The notes beneath the pieces are model-generated. The model was not told the DNA's origin. It ran no database searches and was given only the letters and a program-made list of their open reading frames with translations. A stretch of DNA of 64,000 bases from Microvirga brassicacearum (GTDB lineage: Bacteria; Pseudomonadota; Alphaproteobacteria; Rhizobiales; Beijerinckiaceae): assembly GCF_008757455.1 (NCBI RefSeq), contig NZ_VCMV01000035.1, forward strand, positions 31,451 through 95,450. Direction: 5' to 3'. This document shows, in pieces, positions 55,617 to 64,000 of the stretch. The position numbers were made by a program, and so were the translations under genes. Numbering within the stretch: the stretch's first letter is position 1; every line of letters starts with the position of its first letter.

Positions 55617-56543
55617 ATGTTCACCTTCATCATCAAGCGACTGTTGTTGCTCATCCCGGTATTCCTCGCCGTGTCGTTGATCATCTTCATGATCGTCCAC
55701 CTGGTTCCTGGCGACCCGCTTGAGCACCTGATGCAGGTCGGCTCCTCGCCCGAGCAGCAGGCCGCGCTCAGCGCGAAATACGGTCTCGCTAAGCCGATCC
55801 TCGTGCAATATCTGATCTGGTTGCAGAATACGCTGTCAGGCAATTTCGGCGACGCCATCATCCTGCGCCGACCTGTGGCGGACCTCATCGCTCAGAATAT
55901 GCCCTACAGTCTCGCGCTGGGCGGTCTTGCGCTGGCCTTCTCGACCCTCGTGGGCATCGGCGCCGGCGCGCTCGCCGCCATTTTCAAAAACAGCTGGCTC
56001 GATCGGTCGGTCATGCTGATCATCCTGCTCGGCTCCACCGTTCCGAGTTTCTGGCTTGGGTTGCTGATGATCCTGTTATTTGCCGTCCAACTCGGCTGGT
56101 TCCCCGTCTCCGGCGCCAGAAGCGCCAGCGCGCTGGTTCTTCCGGCTCTGACCATCGGACTCGGGGGTGTAGCACTCGTCGCCCGCGTGACACGTGCGGC
56201 AATGATCGACATCAGCCGCAAGGATTTTGTTCTGATGCTTCATGCCAAGGGCGTTTCTCGCGCCAATATTCAACTGCGCCATGTTCTGCGTCATGCGCTG
56301 CTGCCGGTCCTGACCATCCTGAGCCTCCGCATCGGCTGGATCCTCGGCGGCGCCGTCACCGTTGAGTTCGTGTTCGCGCGACCGGGTCTGGGGTCGTTGC
56401 TCATCACCTCGCTCAACCAGCGCGACTATCCGGTCGTTCAGGGCTGTCTTCTGATGCTGGCAATCGCGGTCATGCTTGGCACGTTGCTCGGCGACGTGTT
56501 GCAGGCGGCGCTCGACCCGCGGGTCCGCGAAAGGGCCACCTGA
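55617..56543 (+). CDS. DppB-like ABC transporter permease
   Basis: A 308-aa permease. The conserved N-terminus FIIKRLLLLIPVFLAVSLII and IVHLVPGDPLEH mark the DppB family; the EAA loop is in FVLMLHAKGVSRANIQLRHV, and the end AALDPRVRERAT is the usual one. It follows the binding-protein gene by 40 bp, and the DppC-like gene starts 1 bp after its stop codon. Confidence 0.93.
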   Translation: MFTFIIKRLLLLIPVFLAVSLIIFMIVHLVPGDPLEHLMQVGSSPEQQAALSAKYGLAKPILVQYLIWLQNTLSGNFGDAIILRRPVADLIAQNMPYSLALGGLALAFSTLVGIGAGALAAIFKNSWLDRSVMLIILLGSTVPSFWLGLLMILLFAVQLGWFPVSGARSASALVLPALTIGLGGVALVARVTRAAMIDISRKDFVLMLHAKGVSRANIQLRHVLRHALLPVLTILSLRIGWILGGAVTVEFVFARPGLGSLLITSLNQRDYPVVQGCLLMLAIAVMLGTLLGDVLQAALDPRVRERAT

Positions 56544-56544
56544 G

Positions 56545-57390
56545 ATGAGACATGCCGGAACGCTCGTGAAGGTCCTTCGAACGACGCAAGGTGGCGTCTC
56601 CGCCGCTTTCCTCATCGCGGTCATTCTCTGCGCGGTGCTGGCTTCCTGGATCGCACCTTACGCGTACGACATCCAGAACCTGTCAGCGGCAAACCAGGAG
56701 CCATCCTGGATTCACTGGCTCGGCACCGATGAGTTCGGCCGCGATCTTCTCTCACGGATCATCTATGGCGCACGCACGTCGCTCACCGTCGGGGTCGTGT
56801 CCATCGGCATCTCGGTTCTCGTCGGCACGAGCCTCGGAGCGGCCGCAGGTTATTTCGGCGGCACATTCGATCGCGCGGTGACGGCGGTGGTCGACCTCAC
56901 ATGGTCATTCCCGGAAATTCTTATTGCGCTTATTTTCATCGCGATCATCGGTCCGGGACTTCACAGTACGGCGATCGCCATCAGCATCGCCTACCTGGCG
57001 CAGTTCACACGCCTGACACGCTCGCAGATCATGGCGCTGAAAACGGAAACCTATGTCGAAGCCACCATCAATCTGGGCGCGACCCATGGCCATGTTCTCT
57101 TCCGCCATCTCATCCCAAATGCCTTGACGCCGATTCTCGTCGCCGCGATGCTCGCAACCGGAGATGCGATCATCCTCGAAGCCACGCTCGGCTTCTTCGG
57201 CCTTGGGGCACAGCCTCCCACTCCCAGCTGGGGAGCGATGATGAGCAGCGGAACGGCGACAATCTTCATCGCGCCGTGGATCATCATCTTTCCAGGGCTC
57301 GCAATTGCACTGACGGTCATCGCCATCAACCTGTTCGGCGACGAGGTGATCGAAGCGCTGGATATTCGCGCCCGATTGAGGGACAGCTGA
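56545..57390 (+). CDS. DppC-like ABC transporter permease
   Basis: A 281-aa permease with the family-typical WLGTDEFGRDLLSRIIYGAR, an EAA loop at TYVEATINLGATHGHVLFRH, and an end FGDEVIEALDIRARL. The start at 56545 fits immediately after the DppB stop; the longer open frame lies inside that gene. One base separates it from the next gene. Confidence 0.92.
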   Translation: MRHAGTLVKVLRTTQGGVSAAFLIAVILCAVLASWIAPYAYDIQNLSAANQEPSWIHWLGTDEFGRDLLSRIIYGARTSLTVGVVSIGISVLVGTSLGAAAGYFGGTFDRAVTAVVDLTWSFPEILIALIFIAIIGPGLHSTAIAISIAYLAQFTRLTRSQIMALKTETYVEATINLGATHGHVLFRHLIPNALTPILVAAMLATGDAIILEATLGFFGLGAQPPTPSWGAMMSSGTATIFIAPWIIIFPGLAIALTVIAINLFGDEVIEALDIRARLRDS

Positions 57391-57391
57391 T

Positions 57392-58348
57392 ATGCCACTC
57401 CTCGCGGTCCGCGACCTCGCCGTTTCTATCAGCCGCCTTAGACCGCTGGACGGCATCTCTTTCGACCTCGACAAAGGTGAAATTCTTGGAGTCGTCGGTG
57501 AATCCGGATCCGGGAAATCGTTGACCGCCATGGCCATCATGGGCCTTCTTCCGCTCATCGGCGGCCGTGTCACCGGCGGCACGTTGCACTTTGACGGGAT
57601 CGATCTCGCCGGCCTCGGTGAGAACGAGTATCGTCGTCTGCGGGGACGCCGGATCGCACTAATCACGCAAAATCCAATGACCTCGCTCGATCCGATTCTG
57701 CGGGTCGGCGAACAGATCGACCAGGTGTCCCGGATGCATCTCGGGTTCTCCGATTCGCAGGCAAAGAAGCACAGCATCGAGCTGATGCAGCAGCTGCGAG
57801 TTCCCGAGGCCGCGACAGTGCACGGCCAGTATCCCCATCAGCTGTCTGGCGGCATGAAGCAGCGCATCGTCATCGCTATGGCGCTTGCTGCCGATCCGGA
57901 GCTCATCATCGCAGATGAGCCGACCACGGCGCTCGATGTCACGATCCAGGCGCAGATCATCCAGATCATGGTCGATCTCGTCCGCGATCGGGGCCTCGCC
58001 CTGATTTTGATCACCCATGACATGAGCGTCGTCGCGCAGGCCTGCGACCGGGTGGTGGTCCTCTATGCGGGACGTGTCGCCGAGAGCAACCGGGTCGGAC
58101 CGATCTTCGCCTCGCCCCGGCATCCTTATACGCGCGACCTGATCGGCTGCATTTCCCGCCCGGGACAGGTGCGCGGGAGCCTGAAGGGAATAAGAGGCAA
58201 CGTTCCGGGAGTTCTCGACTATCCACCCGGATGCAGGTTCAACCCACGCTGCGATCTCGCCCAAATGGTCTGTGCCGAGAAGCCACCGGAGATGGAGGTT
58301 GACGGCGCATCGATGGTTGCATGCCATTTCAGTGAGGGCGCTCGGTGA
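57392..58348 (+). CDS. DppD-like ABC transporter ATP-binding protein
   Basis: A 318-aa ATPase with Walker A GESGSGKS, signature LSGGMKQRIVIA, Walker [13 protein letters not shown], switch LITHDMSV, and the C-terminal peptide-transporter extension (PGCRFNPRCDLAQMVC). It overlaps the next gene by 4 bp (GTGA). Confidence 0.93.
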   Translation: MPLLAVRDLAVSISRLRPLDGISFDLDKGEILGVVGESGSGKSLTAMAIMGLLPLIGGRVTGGTLHFDGIDLAGLGENEYRRLRGRRIALITQNPMTSLDPILRVGEQIDQVSRMHLGFSDSQAKKHSIELMQQLRVPEAATVHGQYPHQLSGGMKQRIVIAMALAADPELIIADEPTTALDVTIQAQIIQIMVDLVRDRGLALILITHDMSVVAQACDRVVVLYAGRVAESNRVGPIFASPRHPYTRDLIGCISRPGQVRGSLKGIRGNVPGVLDYPPGCRFNPRCDLAQMVCAEKPPEMEVDGASMVACHFSEGAR

Positions 58349-59322
58349 CTGACTCCACACCCGCACCGCTCGTTTCGATCCGTGGATTGAGCCGCGAATT
58401 CGGCAGTCGAAGCGGACTTTTCTCGTCGCCTCGCGTGCTTCGCGCGGTCAGCGACGTTTCACTCGATATTCCGCGAGGAAAGGTCACCGGCGTGGTCGGG
58501 GAATCCGGCTGTGGCAAGTCGACATTGGCCCGGCTCGCCCTGTGTCTCATCGACGCCAGCGAGGGTTCCGTCAGGTTCGAGGGCGTCGATCTCGCGTCGC
58601 TGAACGGCGGCCAGCTTCGTAAACTCCGTCGCCGCATGCAGATGGTGTTTCAGGACCCCTACTCCGCCATCGACCCCCGTTACACGATTCGCGAGGCGCT
58701 GCTCGAACCCTTTCGTATCCAGGGCGTCGGGCTGAGCGCTGCCGAGGCAGGAACGAAGGTCGAGCACCTGTTGGACATCGTCGGCTTGAGCGTCACGATC
58801 GCCGATAATTATCCGCATCAGCTTTCCGGCGGTCAGAAGCAACGCGTCGGCATCGCGCGCGCGTTGGCGCTCGATCCATCGTTCCTGGTGCTCGATGAGC
58901 CCACTGCCTCCCTCGACGTCTCGATTCAGGCACAGATCATCGCACTGCTTGAGAGGTTGCGCCGGGATCTCGGACTGACCTACCTTTTCATCTCGCACGA
59001 TCTAGGGCTGGTCCGCTATTTCTGCGACAGCATCGTGGTGATGTACCTGGGACGGATCGTCGAGATCCTTCCGAGCGCTGAGTCCCGGCCGCGGCACCCT
59101 TACACGCGGGCCCTCGTCGAGAGCACTTTCGAGCCGGATCCCACCCTCCGGCGCGTGGTCACGAAGCTCAGCGGCGAGATTCCCAGCGCCTTCAATCTTC
59201 CGGCAGGATGTGCTTTCGCGGCACGATGCGAGCACGCTTCGGACCTCTGCCGCACGGAGCGGCCTGAATTGTCGAAAGATCGTCACGACCACGCGATCGC
59301 CTGCCATCACCCCATCGACTAA
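58345..59322 (+). CDS. DppF-like ABC transporter ATP-binding protein
   Basis: A 325-aa ATPase starting at a GTG that overlaps the DppD stop. Walker A is GESGCGKST, signature [15 protein letters not shown], Walker B FLVLDEPTASLDVS, and the C-terminal extension contains CAFAARCEHASDLC. It completes the transporter; the peptidase gene follows after 20 bp. Confidence 0.93.
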   Translation: MTDSTPAPLVSIRGLSREFGSRSGLFSSPRVLRAVSDVSLDIPRGKVTGVVGESGCGKSTLARLALCLIDASEGSVRFEGVDLASLNGGQLRKLRRRMQMVFQDPYSAIDPRYTIREALLEPFRIQGVGLSAAEAGTKVEHLLDIVGLSVTIADNYPHQLSGGQKQRVGIARALALDPSFLVLDEPTASLDVSIQAQIIALLERLRRDLGLTYLFISHDLGLVRYFCDSIVVMYLGRIVEILPSAESRPRHPYTRALVESTFEPDPTLRRVVTKLSGEIPSAFNLPAGCAFAARCEHASDLCRTERPELSKDRHDHAIACHHPID

Positions 59323-59342
59323 CCGCCCAATGGAGGCTTTAC

Positions 59343-60851
59343 ATGTCTTTCACGGTCCTGACCGGTGAGTTCTCGCACGAGACCAACACCTTCAGCTGTC
59401 GTCCAACGGATCACGCCGCCTTTCGCGAACGCTATTGGTATCTCGGCGGCCAAGCGGAGAATGAGCGCGGGAATTCGAACACTGGCATTGCCGGCTTTCT
59501 CGACGTGGCGCGGAAACACGATTGGAAGACTATCCATACCATCAGCACCGCGGCGCAGCCCGCCGGGCGGGTGACACGCGATGCGTTCGACCGCGTGGCC
59601 GATGTGATCGTCGGCGCCGCCCGGGCTCACAAGGATCAACTCGACGGCATTCTTCTCAGTCTCCACGGTGCGATGGTGACCGACTTCTGCGAGGATGGCG
59701 AGGGCGAGTTGCTCCGACGCCTGCGTTCGGTGGTCGGCCCCGACATGCCGATCGGCATCACGCTTGATCCGCACGCGAACGTGACGCGCCAGATGTGCGA
59801 ACTTGCCGATATCATCGTCACCTACAAGACCTACCCTCATGTGGACATGCGCGACTGCGCCCGCCAGGCAGCCGAGATCCTGCGGCGGACCATGGCCGGG
59901 GAGATCAGGCCAAAAACCCTTCGCGTCCATCGCCCGATGCTGGAGGAGATCAACGGCGGGCGCACCGACATCGGGCCGATGATCGAGCGGATCGCCAAGG
60001 CACGCGCCTATGAAGCCGATCCGGATGTGTTCGCCGTCAGCGTCAACGGAGCGTTCGGCAATGCCGATATCGCAGAGGTGGGGCCGACGGTGCTCGTGAC
60101 CGCGCAAGGCGACATGGATCGCCACCGGCGCTTCGCGGACAGCATCGCCGATGATATCTGGGACAGGCGCTTGGAGAGCCTCAACACTTACCATTCGGTC
60201 GATGAAGCGGCTTCGATCTGCAAGGCCTACCGGAAGACCAGAGGCCCGATCATTGTCGCCGACTATGCGGATAACCCTGGCGGCGGCGGCTATGGCGACT
60301 CGACGGAATTGTTGCGCGCGTTGCTCGATGCGGCGGTTACCGATGCCTGCTTTGGACCGATGGTCGACGCGGAGACGGCGGCCGTGCTCCATCGAGGAAA
60401 GGTGGGAGACACGGTCTCTGTTCGCCTCGGCGGGAAAACGGATCCACGCTTCGGCGGCGGCCCGCTCGATCTGGCTGGCCAGGTGATGCTGCTAAGCGAT
60501 GGCGCGTACATCGGCGACGGCCCGATGGCTGGCGGTCTCAAAAGCAGTTGGGGGCCAACTGCGGTGATACGTGTTGGCGGTATCGACATCCTGGTCGTAT
60601 CGATTCCCAATCAGATGCTCGATCTGCAGCAGTTTCGTGCCTTCGGGATCGACCCGGTTAAAAAATCGATCGTCGCGTTGAAGTCGATGCAGCATTTCCG
60701 CGCCGCGTTCGAGCCAATCGCCGGCGAGGTCATCGTCTGCGACAGCGGGGCGCTCTGTACACCGGATCTGAGCAAGCTGCCCTATGTCAATGTGCAAAGA
60801 CCAATCTTCCCGCTGGACCGAGGCCTGCAGCTTGGGCCGCGCACGAGCTGA
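59343..60851 (+). CDS. M81 family metallopeptidase, MlrC-like
   Basis: A 502-aa protein of the M81 family, named after microcystinase C (MlrC), a zinc metallopeptidase that degrades linearised microcystin in sphingomonads. Typical segments are the opening TGEFSHETNTFSC, LSLHGAMVTD, LDPHANVTRQM, YKTYPHVDMRD and ADYADNPGGGGYGDST. Most M81 proteins in soil bacteria are uncharacterised and lie in peptide-transport operons like this one. GGAGG precedes the ATG. It would cleave the peptide imported by the five upstream genes. Confidence 0.88.
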   Translation: MSFTVLTGEFSHETNTFSCRPTDHAAFRERYWYLGGQAENERGNSNTGIAGFLDVARKHDWKTIHTISTAAQPAGRVTRDAFDRVADVIVGAARAHKDQLDGILLSLHGAMVTDFCEDGEGELLRRLRSVVGPDMPIGITLDPHANVTRQMCELADIIVTYKTYPHVDMRDCARQAAEILRRTMAGEIRPKTLRVHRPMLEEINGGRTDIGPMIERIAKARAYEADPDVFAVSVNGAFGNADIAEVGPTVLVTAQGDMDRHRRFADSIADDIWDRRLESLNTYHSVDEAASICKAYRKTRGPIIVADYADNPGGGGYGDSTELLRALLDAAVTDACFGPMVDAETAAVLHRGKVGDTVSVRLGGKTDPRFGGGPLDLAGQVMLLSDGAYIGDGPMAGGLKSSWGPTAVIRVGGIDILVVSIPNQMLDLQQFRAFGIDPVKKSIVALKSMQHFRAAFEPIAGEVIVCDSGALCTPDLSKLPYVNVQRPIFPLDRGLQLGPRTS

Positions 60852-61248
60852 TCAGGTCGTGGTCGAATAGAGATAGTGCCGGAAGCGGTCGTAGTGGTTG
60901 ATCACATCGGCGATGACCTGTTCGGCCTCGTAACCGTCAATGTCATATCCACGCCCGCCCCGCGTCAGAAATACTTCGGCCCGCCGCCGGCAACAGCCCG
61001 CTGACCTTCATGGAGACCTCGTCCCGTAATGCTTTCTAGATGCCGCAGCACATGACGAGCATCACGACGGAGAGCGGCAGATCAGCAATCACCGCTGCCG
61101 TTTGCACGGCGGGGAGGCCTCCCGCGAGGAGCAGGCACGCAGCGACGCCGCCACAGGCAAGCGCCCAGACATAGCGCCCACGGCCGCACCGACCAGATGC
61201 GTCAGGTCTCCCCTGCGCACGGAGAGAAGAATTCAATCCGCACGGCAA
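60852..61248 (-). pseudogene. BCCT (choline/betaine) transporter remnant
   Basis: The minus strand keeps the last part of a BCCT-family transporter. The last membrane helix is in LLLAGGLPAVQTAAVIADLP at about 61108-61167. It is followed by CCGI, then an amber TAG (61038-61040) where the family normally has Trp, then KALRDE. After a frameshift the C-terminal tail resumes as EVFLTRGGRGYDIDGYEAEQ and ends at a TGA at 60852-60854, directly against the MlrC stop. The N-terminal membrane part is missing. This pattern means a dead, truncated gene. Confidence 0.75.
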
Positions 61249-61386
61249 TTGCCTGGAGGCGGAAATCGTCTACAGTCCGCGGCGGACCGGGGACCCGGCT
61301 CCATGGCACCTCTACGGCATCATACCGACAACTCCGTCGATCGCGTCTGTCGCCGACGTTCGATCGTTTTCCGCACAGGACCTGAG

Positions 61387-62745
61387 ATGAACATGCCGCG
61401 CCACATGATGCTCGCTGGTTACATCCTCGTGCCAGGAAGCCATTTTGGCGGGATGTGGAGACATCCGTACAGCGAGACGGATTTCTGCGATCGTGCCGTC
61501 TACGAGAACGTGGCGCGAACCCTCGAACGGGGCTGCTTCGATGTCGCCTTCGTGCCCGAATCCCTTTCTGTTCCGACCGGTCCGAAGGGCGACCACGACG
61601 CGCTGCTCAAATACGGCGCGGTCGGCGCTGTGCGGCACGATCCCTCGCATCTCGTCGCCCCCATGATCGCCGCGACGCGCCATCTGGGATTCACCATCAC
61701 ACTCTCCACGACCTACATGGAGCCGTATCACCTGGCGCGCATCTTCGGGACGCTCGACCACTTCAGCGAAGGCCGCATCGCGTGGAACGTCGTTACGTCG
61801 GCGGGTGAAAGCAACGCCTATAATTTCGGGCATCATCCCGTGCTCGACCACGCGCAGCTCTACGACCGGGCCGACGAGGTCGTGGACGTGTGCACCAGGT
61901 TATGGACATCCTGGGACAAGGACGCGATCGTGCGCGATCAGGCGAGCGGCCTCTATGCCCACCCTGACAAGATCCACCGCCTGGACCACGAAGGCGCCTA
62001 CTTCAAAGTTCGCGGGCCGCTCTCCCTGCCGCGCGGACCCGGTGCGGGGCCGGTCCTGATGGTGGCCGGGGTCTCGCCGCGCGGCCGGGACTTTGCCGCC
62101 CGCTGGGCAGACGTGGTTTTCGCCATTCAGAGCGACGCTGACGGCATGAGGGAGTTGCGCCGTGATATTCGTGCCCGGGCCGCGCGCTTCGGCAGGGCGG
62201 ACACGCCGATCAAGCTTCTCGCTGCCGTGCAGCCGATCATCGGCGAGACGACGGAAATCGCGCAGGCGCGCGCGGCCTATCTCGATCGCCTGATTCATCC
62301 CGAGATGGCGCGCGCCTTTTTCTCCGCCATGCTCGGCATGGACCTCGCCTCCTATGATCTCGCGACGCCGATCGAGGAGGTGCTGAGAGCAGAGGACGGT
62401 CGCACCGCAGTCGATGCGGGCGCGGCGCGACCATGGCTGCAGCGCGTTGTGGACGAGCGGCCCGATCATACCTGGACGCTCGGCGAGGTTGCGGCCAAAC
62501 TGTCCCAGAGTTCATCCACGCCGCGCCTCATCGGCACCGCGTCGGAGATCGCCGATCAGCTCGAGCAGTTGTTCGTCTCCGAAGCCTGCGACGGATTTGT
62601 CGTCACACCGACTCATTTCCCGGGAAGTTTCGAGGAATTCACGCGTGCGGTGGTCCCAGAGTTGCAGCGCCGTGGATTGATGCGAACCAAGTATCGACAT
62701 GACGGTTTCCGTAGCGAAATTGGCGTCGACACTAGATCTGCCTGA
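61387..62745 (+). CDS. LLM class flavin-dependent monooxygenase, NtaA/DszA-like
   Basis: A 452-aa luciferase-like barrel enzyme of the nitrilotriacetate monooxygenase/DszA/SnaA group, which use reduced FMN from a separate flavin reductase to oxidise amines, sulfur compounds or similar. Typical segments are the opening MMLAGYILVPGSHFGGMWRH, GRIAWNVVTSAGESNAYNFG, LYDRADEVVDV and the C-terminal GTASEIADQLEQ. The start at 61387 (MNMPRHMM) has GGACCTGAG upstream; the longer open frame has no such signal. No flavin reductase gene is visible in the window. Confidence 0.88.
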   Translation: MNMPRHMMLAGYILVPGSHFGGMWRHPYSETDFCDRAVYENVARTLERGCFDVAFVPESLSVPTGPKGDHDALLKYGAVGAVRHDPSHLVAPMIAATRHLGFTITLSTTYMEPYHLARIFGTLDHFSEGRIAWNVVTSAGESNAYNFGHHPVLDHAQLYDRADEVVDVCTRLWTSWDKDAIVRDQASGLYAHPDKIHRLDHEGAYFKVRGPLSLPRGPGAGPVLMVAGVSPRGRDFAARWADVVFAIQSDADGMRELRRDIRARAARFGRADTPIKLLAAVQPIIGETTEIAQARAAYLDRLIHPEMARAFFSAMLGMDLASYDLATPIEEVLRAEDGRTAVDAGAARPWLQRVVDERPDHTWTLGEVAAKLSQSSSTPRLIGTASEIADQLEQLFVSEACDGFVVTPTHFPGSFEEFTRAVVPELQRRGLMRTKYRHDGFRSEIGVDTRSA

Positions 62746-62932
62746 GCCTTCCCACGTTTGGTGACAGGACGACCGCACATCCCTGAGCGATGCGGTCGAT
62801 AAAGTACTTCCGAAACTCTGCGTAATCGTGATAAGCGGAGTTCGGAAAAGAGTCCTCTAGGGACCTCCACGCCAGAAGGTCGGGATAGAGGGGCAATGCA
62901 TTGAATCGCGCACTCCATGCATTCAGCCCCCC
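62732..62932 (-). other. Possible small gene or fragment on the minus strand
   Basis: A 66-codon open stretch has protein-like composition (for example YPDLLAWRSLEDSFPN, then AYHDYAEFRKYFIDRIAQG) and ends in TAG overlapping the monooxygenase gene by 14 bp. It has no ATG and only a TTG as possible start. I do not recognise the family. It could be the remains of a gene displaced by the arrangement of the flanking genes. Confidence 0.25.
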
Positions 62933-64000
62933 TCAATCCGAGCCGACGAACTCCCCCACGACCGCCGCCGCGGCGATCGTGGCCGGTCCGTCCCATCCCG
63001 TTCCCGATACGGACCTGGCGCGCCTGTTCGAGGCCAGCGCCTGCCGGACTCCGGAGGCGATCGCCGTGATCGCGGATCGCCAAACCGTCACCTACGCTGA
63101 ACTCGATGCCGCCGCCAACCAATTGGCGCATCATCTCATCGCCCTCGGCATCGGCCCCGGAGAAATCGTGGGCATCGCCCTGCCGCGGTCTCCGGAATGC
63201 GTCATCGCACTGCTTGCGGTCCTGAAGTGCGGCGCCGCCTACCTGCCCCTCGATCCAGGTTATCCGGCTGAGCGCCTCGCCTACATGGTCGCCGATGCAA
63301 AACCCGCCTGCCTGATCATCGGATCGGCACCGGCGAGCTTCTTGCCGGAAATCGGGGCCATCACCGTATTGGCTCTGGATGACGCGGAGACGCGACGCGC
63401 AATCGACGATCGGCCGGATCATGCGCCAAGAAATCGCGACCGCCGCCGCCCGCTCACGCCCCGGCATCCCGCCTATGTGGTCTATACATCCGGTTCGACC
63501 GGCGTCCCGAAAGGCGTCGTCGGATTGCATTGCGGCATGGTCAATCGGCTGGCCTGGTTCGAGAGCCTTTTTCCGGCACGCTCCAGTGGCCGGGCGGGCG
63601 CAAAAAGTTCGCTGAGCTTCATCGACGGCTCGACTGAGTTGCTCGGCACTCTTTTATATGGCGGCACCCTGGTGCTGATCGCCGCTGAGGCCGCCCGGGA
63701 CGTCAATCGTCTCGTGGATGAAATCGACCGCCAGAACGTTGCCCGCATGACGCTTGTTCCGAGCCTGCTGGCCGCCATGCTCGACGAGGCCGATCCGGCA
63801 AAGCTCCAGGACTGCGCCCTCTGGATCAGCAGCGGCGAGGCCCTGCCGGAAGCGCTCGCCCGCCAATTCGCCGAAACCTTGCCGGCATCGCGCCTGCTCA
63901 ATTTCTATGGCGCGTCCGAGGCAAGCGGCGACAGCCTGTTTGCAGAAGTCAGCGAGGATGGCGAGGCTCCGATGGGCCACCCGATCTGGAATACCCAGGT
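62901..64000 (+). CDS. NRPS-type protein, N-terminal adenylation domain (partial)
   Basis: The start of a large gene running off the window (about 366 codons visible). After a short disordered leader, an AMP-binding adenylation domain begins (DTDLARLFEASACRTPEAI). A3 is YTSGSTGVPKGV (63483-63518), A4 is SFIDGSTEL, A5 is NFYGASEASGD. There is no condensation domain before it, so this is a loading-type or stand-alone module. The start is taken as TTG at 62901 with AGAGGGG about 7 bases upstream; GTG at 62979 is the alternative, and an in-frame TAG at 62886 limits the start. At A4 the usual Asp235 is replaced by Ile with Asp at the next position, as in beta-alanine-activating domains. Confidence 0.85.
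   Translation, partial: MNRALHAFSPPQSEPTNSPTTAAAAIVAGPSHPVPDTDLARLFEASACRTPEAIAVIADRQTVTYAELDAAANQLAHHLIALGIGPGEIVGIALPRSPECVIALLAVLKCGAAYLPLDPGYPAERLAYMVADAKPACLIIGSAPASFLPEIGAITVLALDDAETRRAIDDRPDHAPRNRDRRRPLTPRHPAYVVYTSGSTGVPKGVVGLHCGMVNRLAWFESLFPARSSGRAGAKSSLSFIDGSTELLGTLLYGGTLVLIAAEAARDVNRLVDEIDRQNVARMTLVPSLLAAMLDEADPAKLQDCALWISSGEALPEALARQFAETLPASRLLNFYGASEASGDSLFAEVSEDGEAPMGHPIWNTQ

Overview
This 64 kb window is GC-rich (roughly 60% by eye), densely coded chromosomal or large-replicon DNA from an alphaproteobacterium, most likely a member of the Hyphomicrobiales (Rhizobiales). The taxonomic pointers are an Irr-type iron control element upstream of a TonB-dependent receptor, an ExbB-ExbD-TonB operon with a HutX-like haem carrier, an Omp25/Omp31-type beta-barrel, and many ABC uptake operons for scarce organic acids, sugars and peptides. 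I saw no rRNA, tRNA, CRISPR array, insertion sequence or phage gene.

Layout. (1) 13-7311 (+): two PotB/PotC-like permeases, an AbgB-like M20 amidohydrolase, an arginine-deiminase-type enzyme, a ThDP-dependent enzyme and a carbamoylase-type M20 hydrolase. Together they suggest uptake and stepwise removal of amide, guanidino and ureido nitrogen. (2) 7489-19197: a LacI-regulated cluster with an SDR dehydrogenase, an RraA-like protein, a full Opp/Dpp-type ABC transporter, a ceramidase-like hydrolase and an IlvD/Edd-type dehydratase. Two near-identical 18-bp operators (8470-8487 and 18047-18064) tie its ends together. (3) 19404-27874: a sugar-acid type cluster with a GMC oxidoreductase, GlcG/HbpS-like protein, CUT1-type transporter, GntR regulator, enolase-superfamily enzyme and a divergent ATPase. 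(4) 28115-38143 (-): a second, parallel cluster (ALDH, ATPase, GntR, two permeases, Gluc-2-DH subunit 3, GMC oxidoreductase, enolase-superfamily enzyme, binding protein). Clusters 3 and 4 each have a -35-like box, an AT-rich -10 and a perfect palindrome at the head of the operon.

(5) 38407-47457: an FAD oxidoreductase, then an iron region: hutX diverging from a siderophore receptor, RhtX/FptX-like MFS permease, fhuF, a small secreted protein, exbB, exbD and tonB. (6) 47506-51578 is a looser, decaying stretch: a porin-like protein, a probable propeller-protein fragment, an RTX protein and a twice-frameshifted ASCH-like pseudogene. (7) 51710-62745: DauA-like D-amino-acid dehydrogenase, RpiR regulator, a second Dpp-type transporter, an MlrC-type M81 metallopeptidase, a broken BCCT transporter remnant and an LLM flavin monooxygenase. 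(8) 62901 to the window end: the start of a nonribosomal-peptide-synthetase-type gene whose first module begins with an adenylation domain. The pocket residues I could align resemble the beta-alanine code.

The general theme is a scavenger: five ABC uptake systems, each paired with its own regulator or hydrolases, plus a self-contained ferric-siderophore import and energisation operon.
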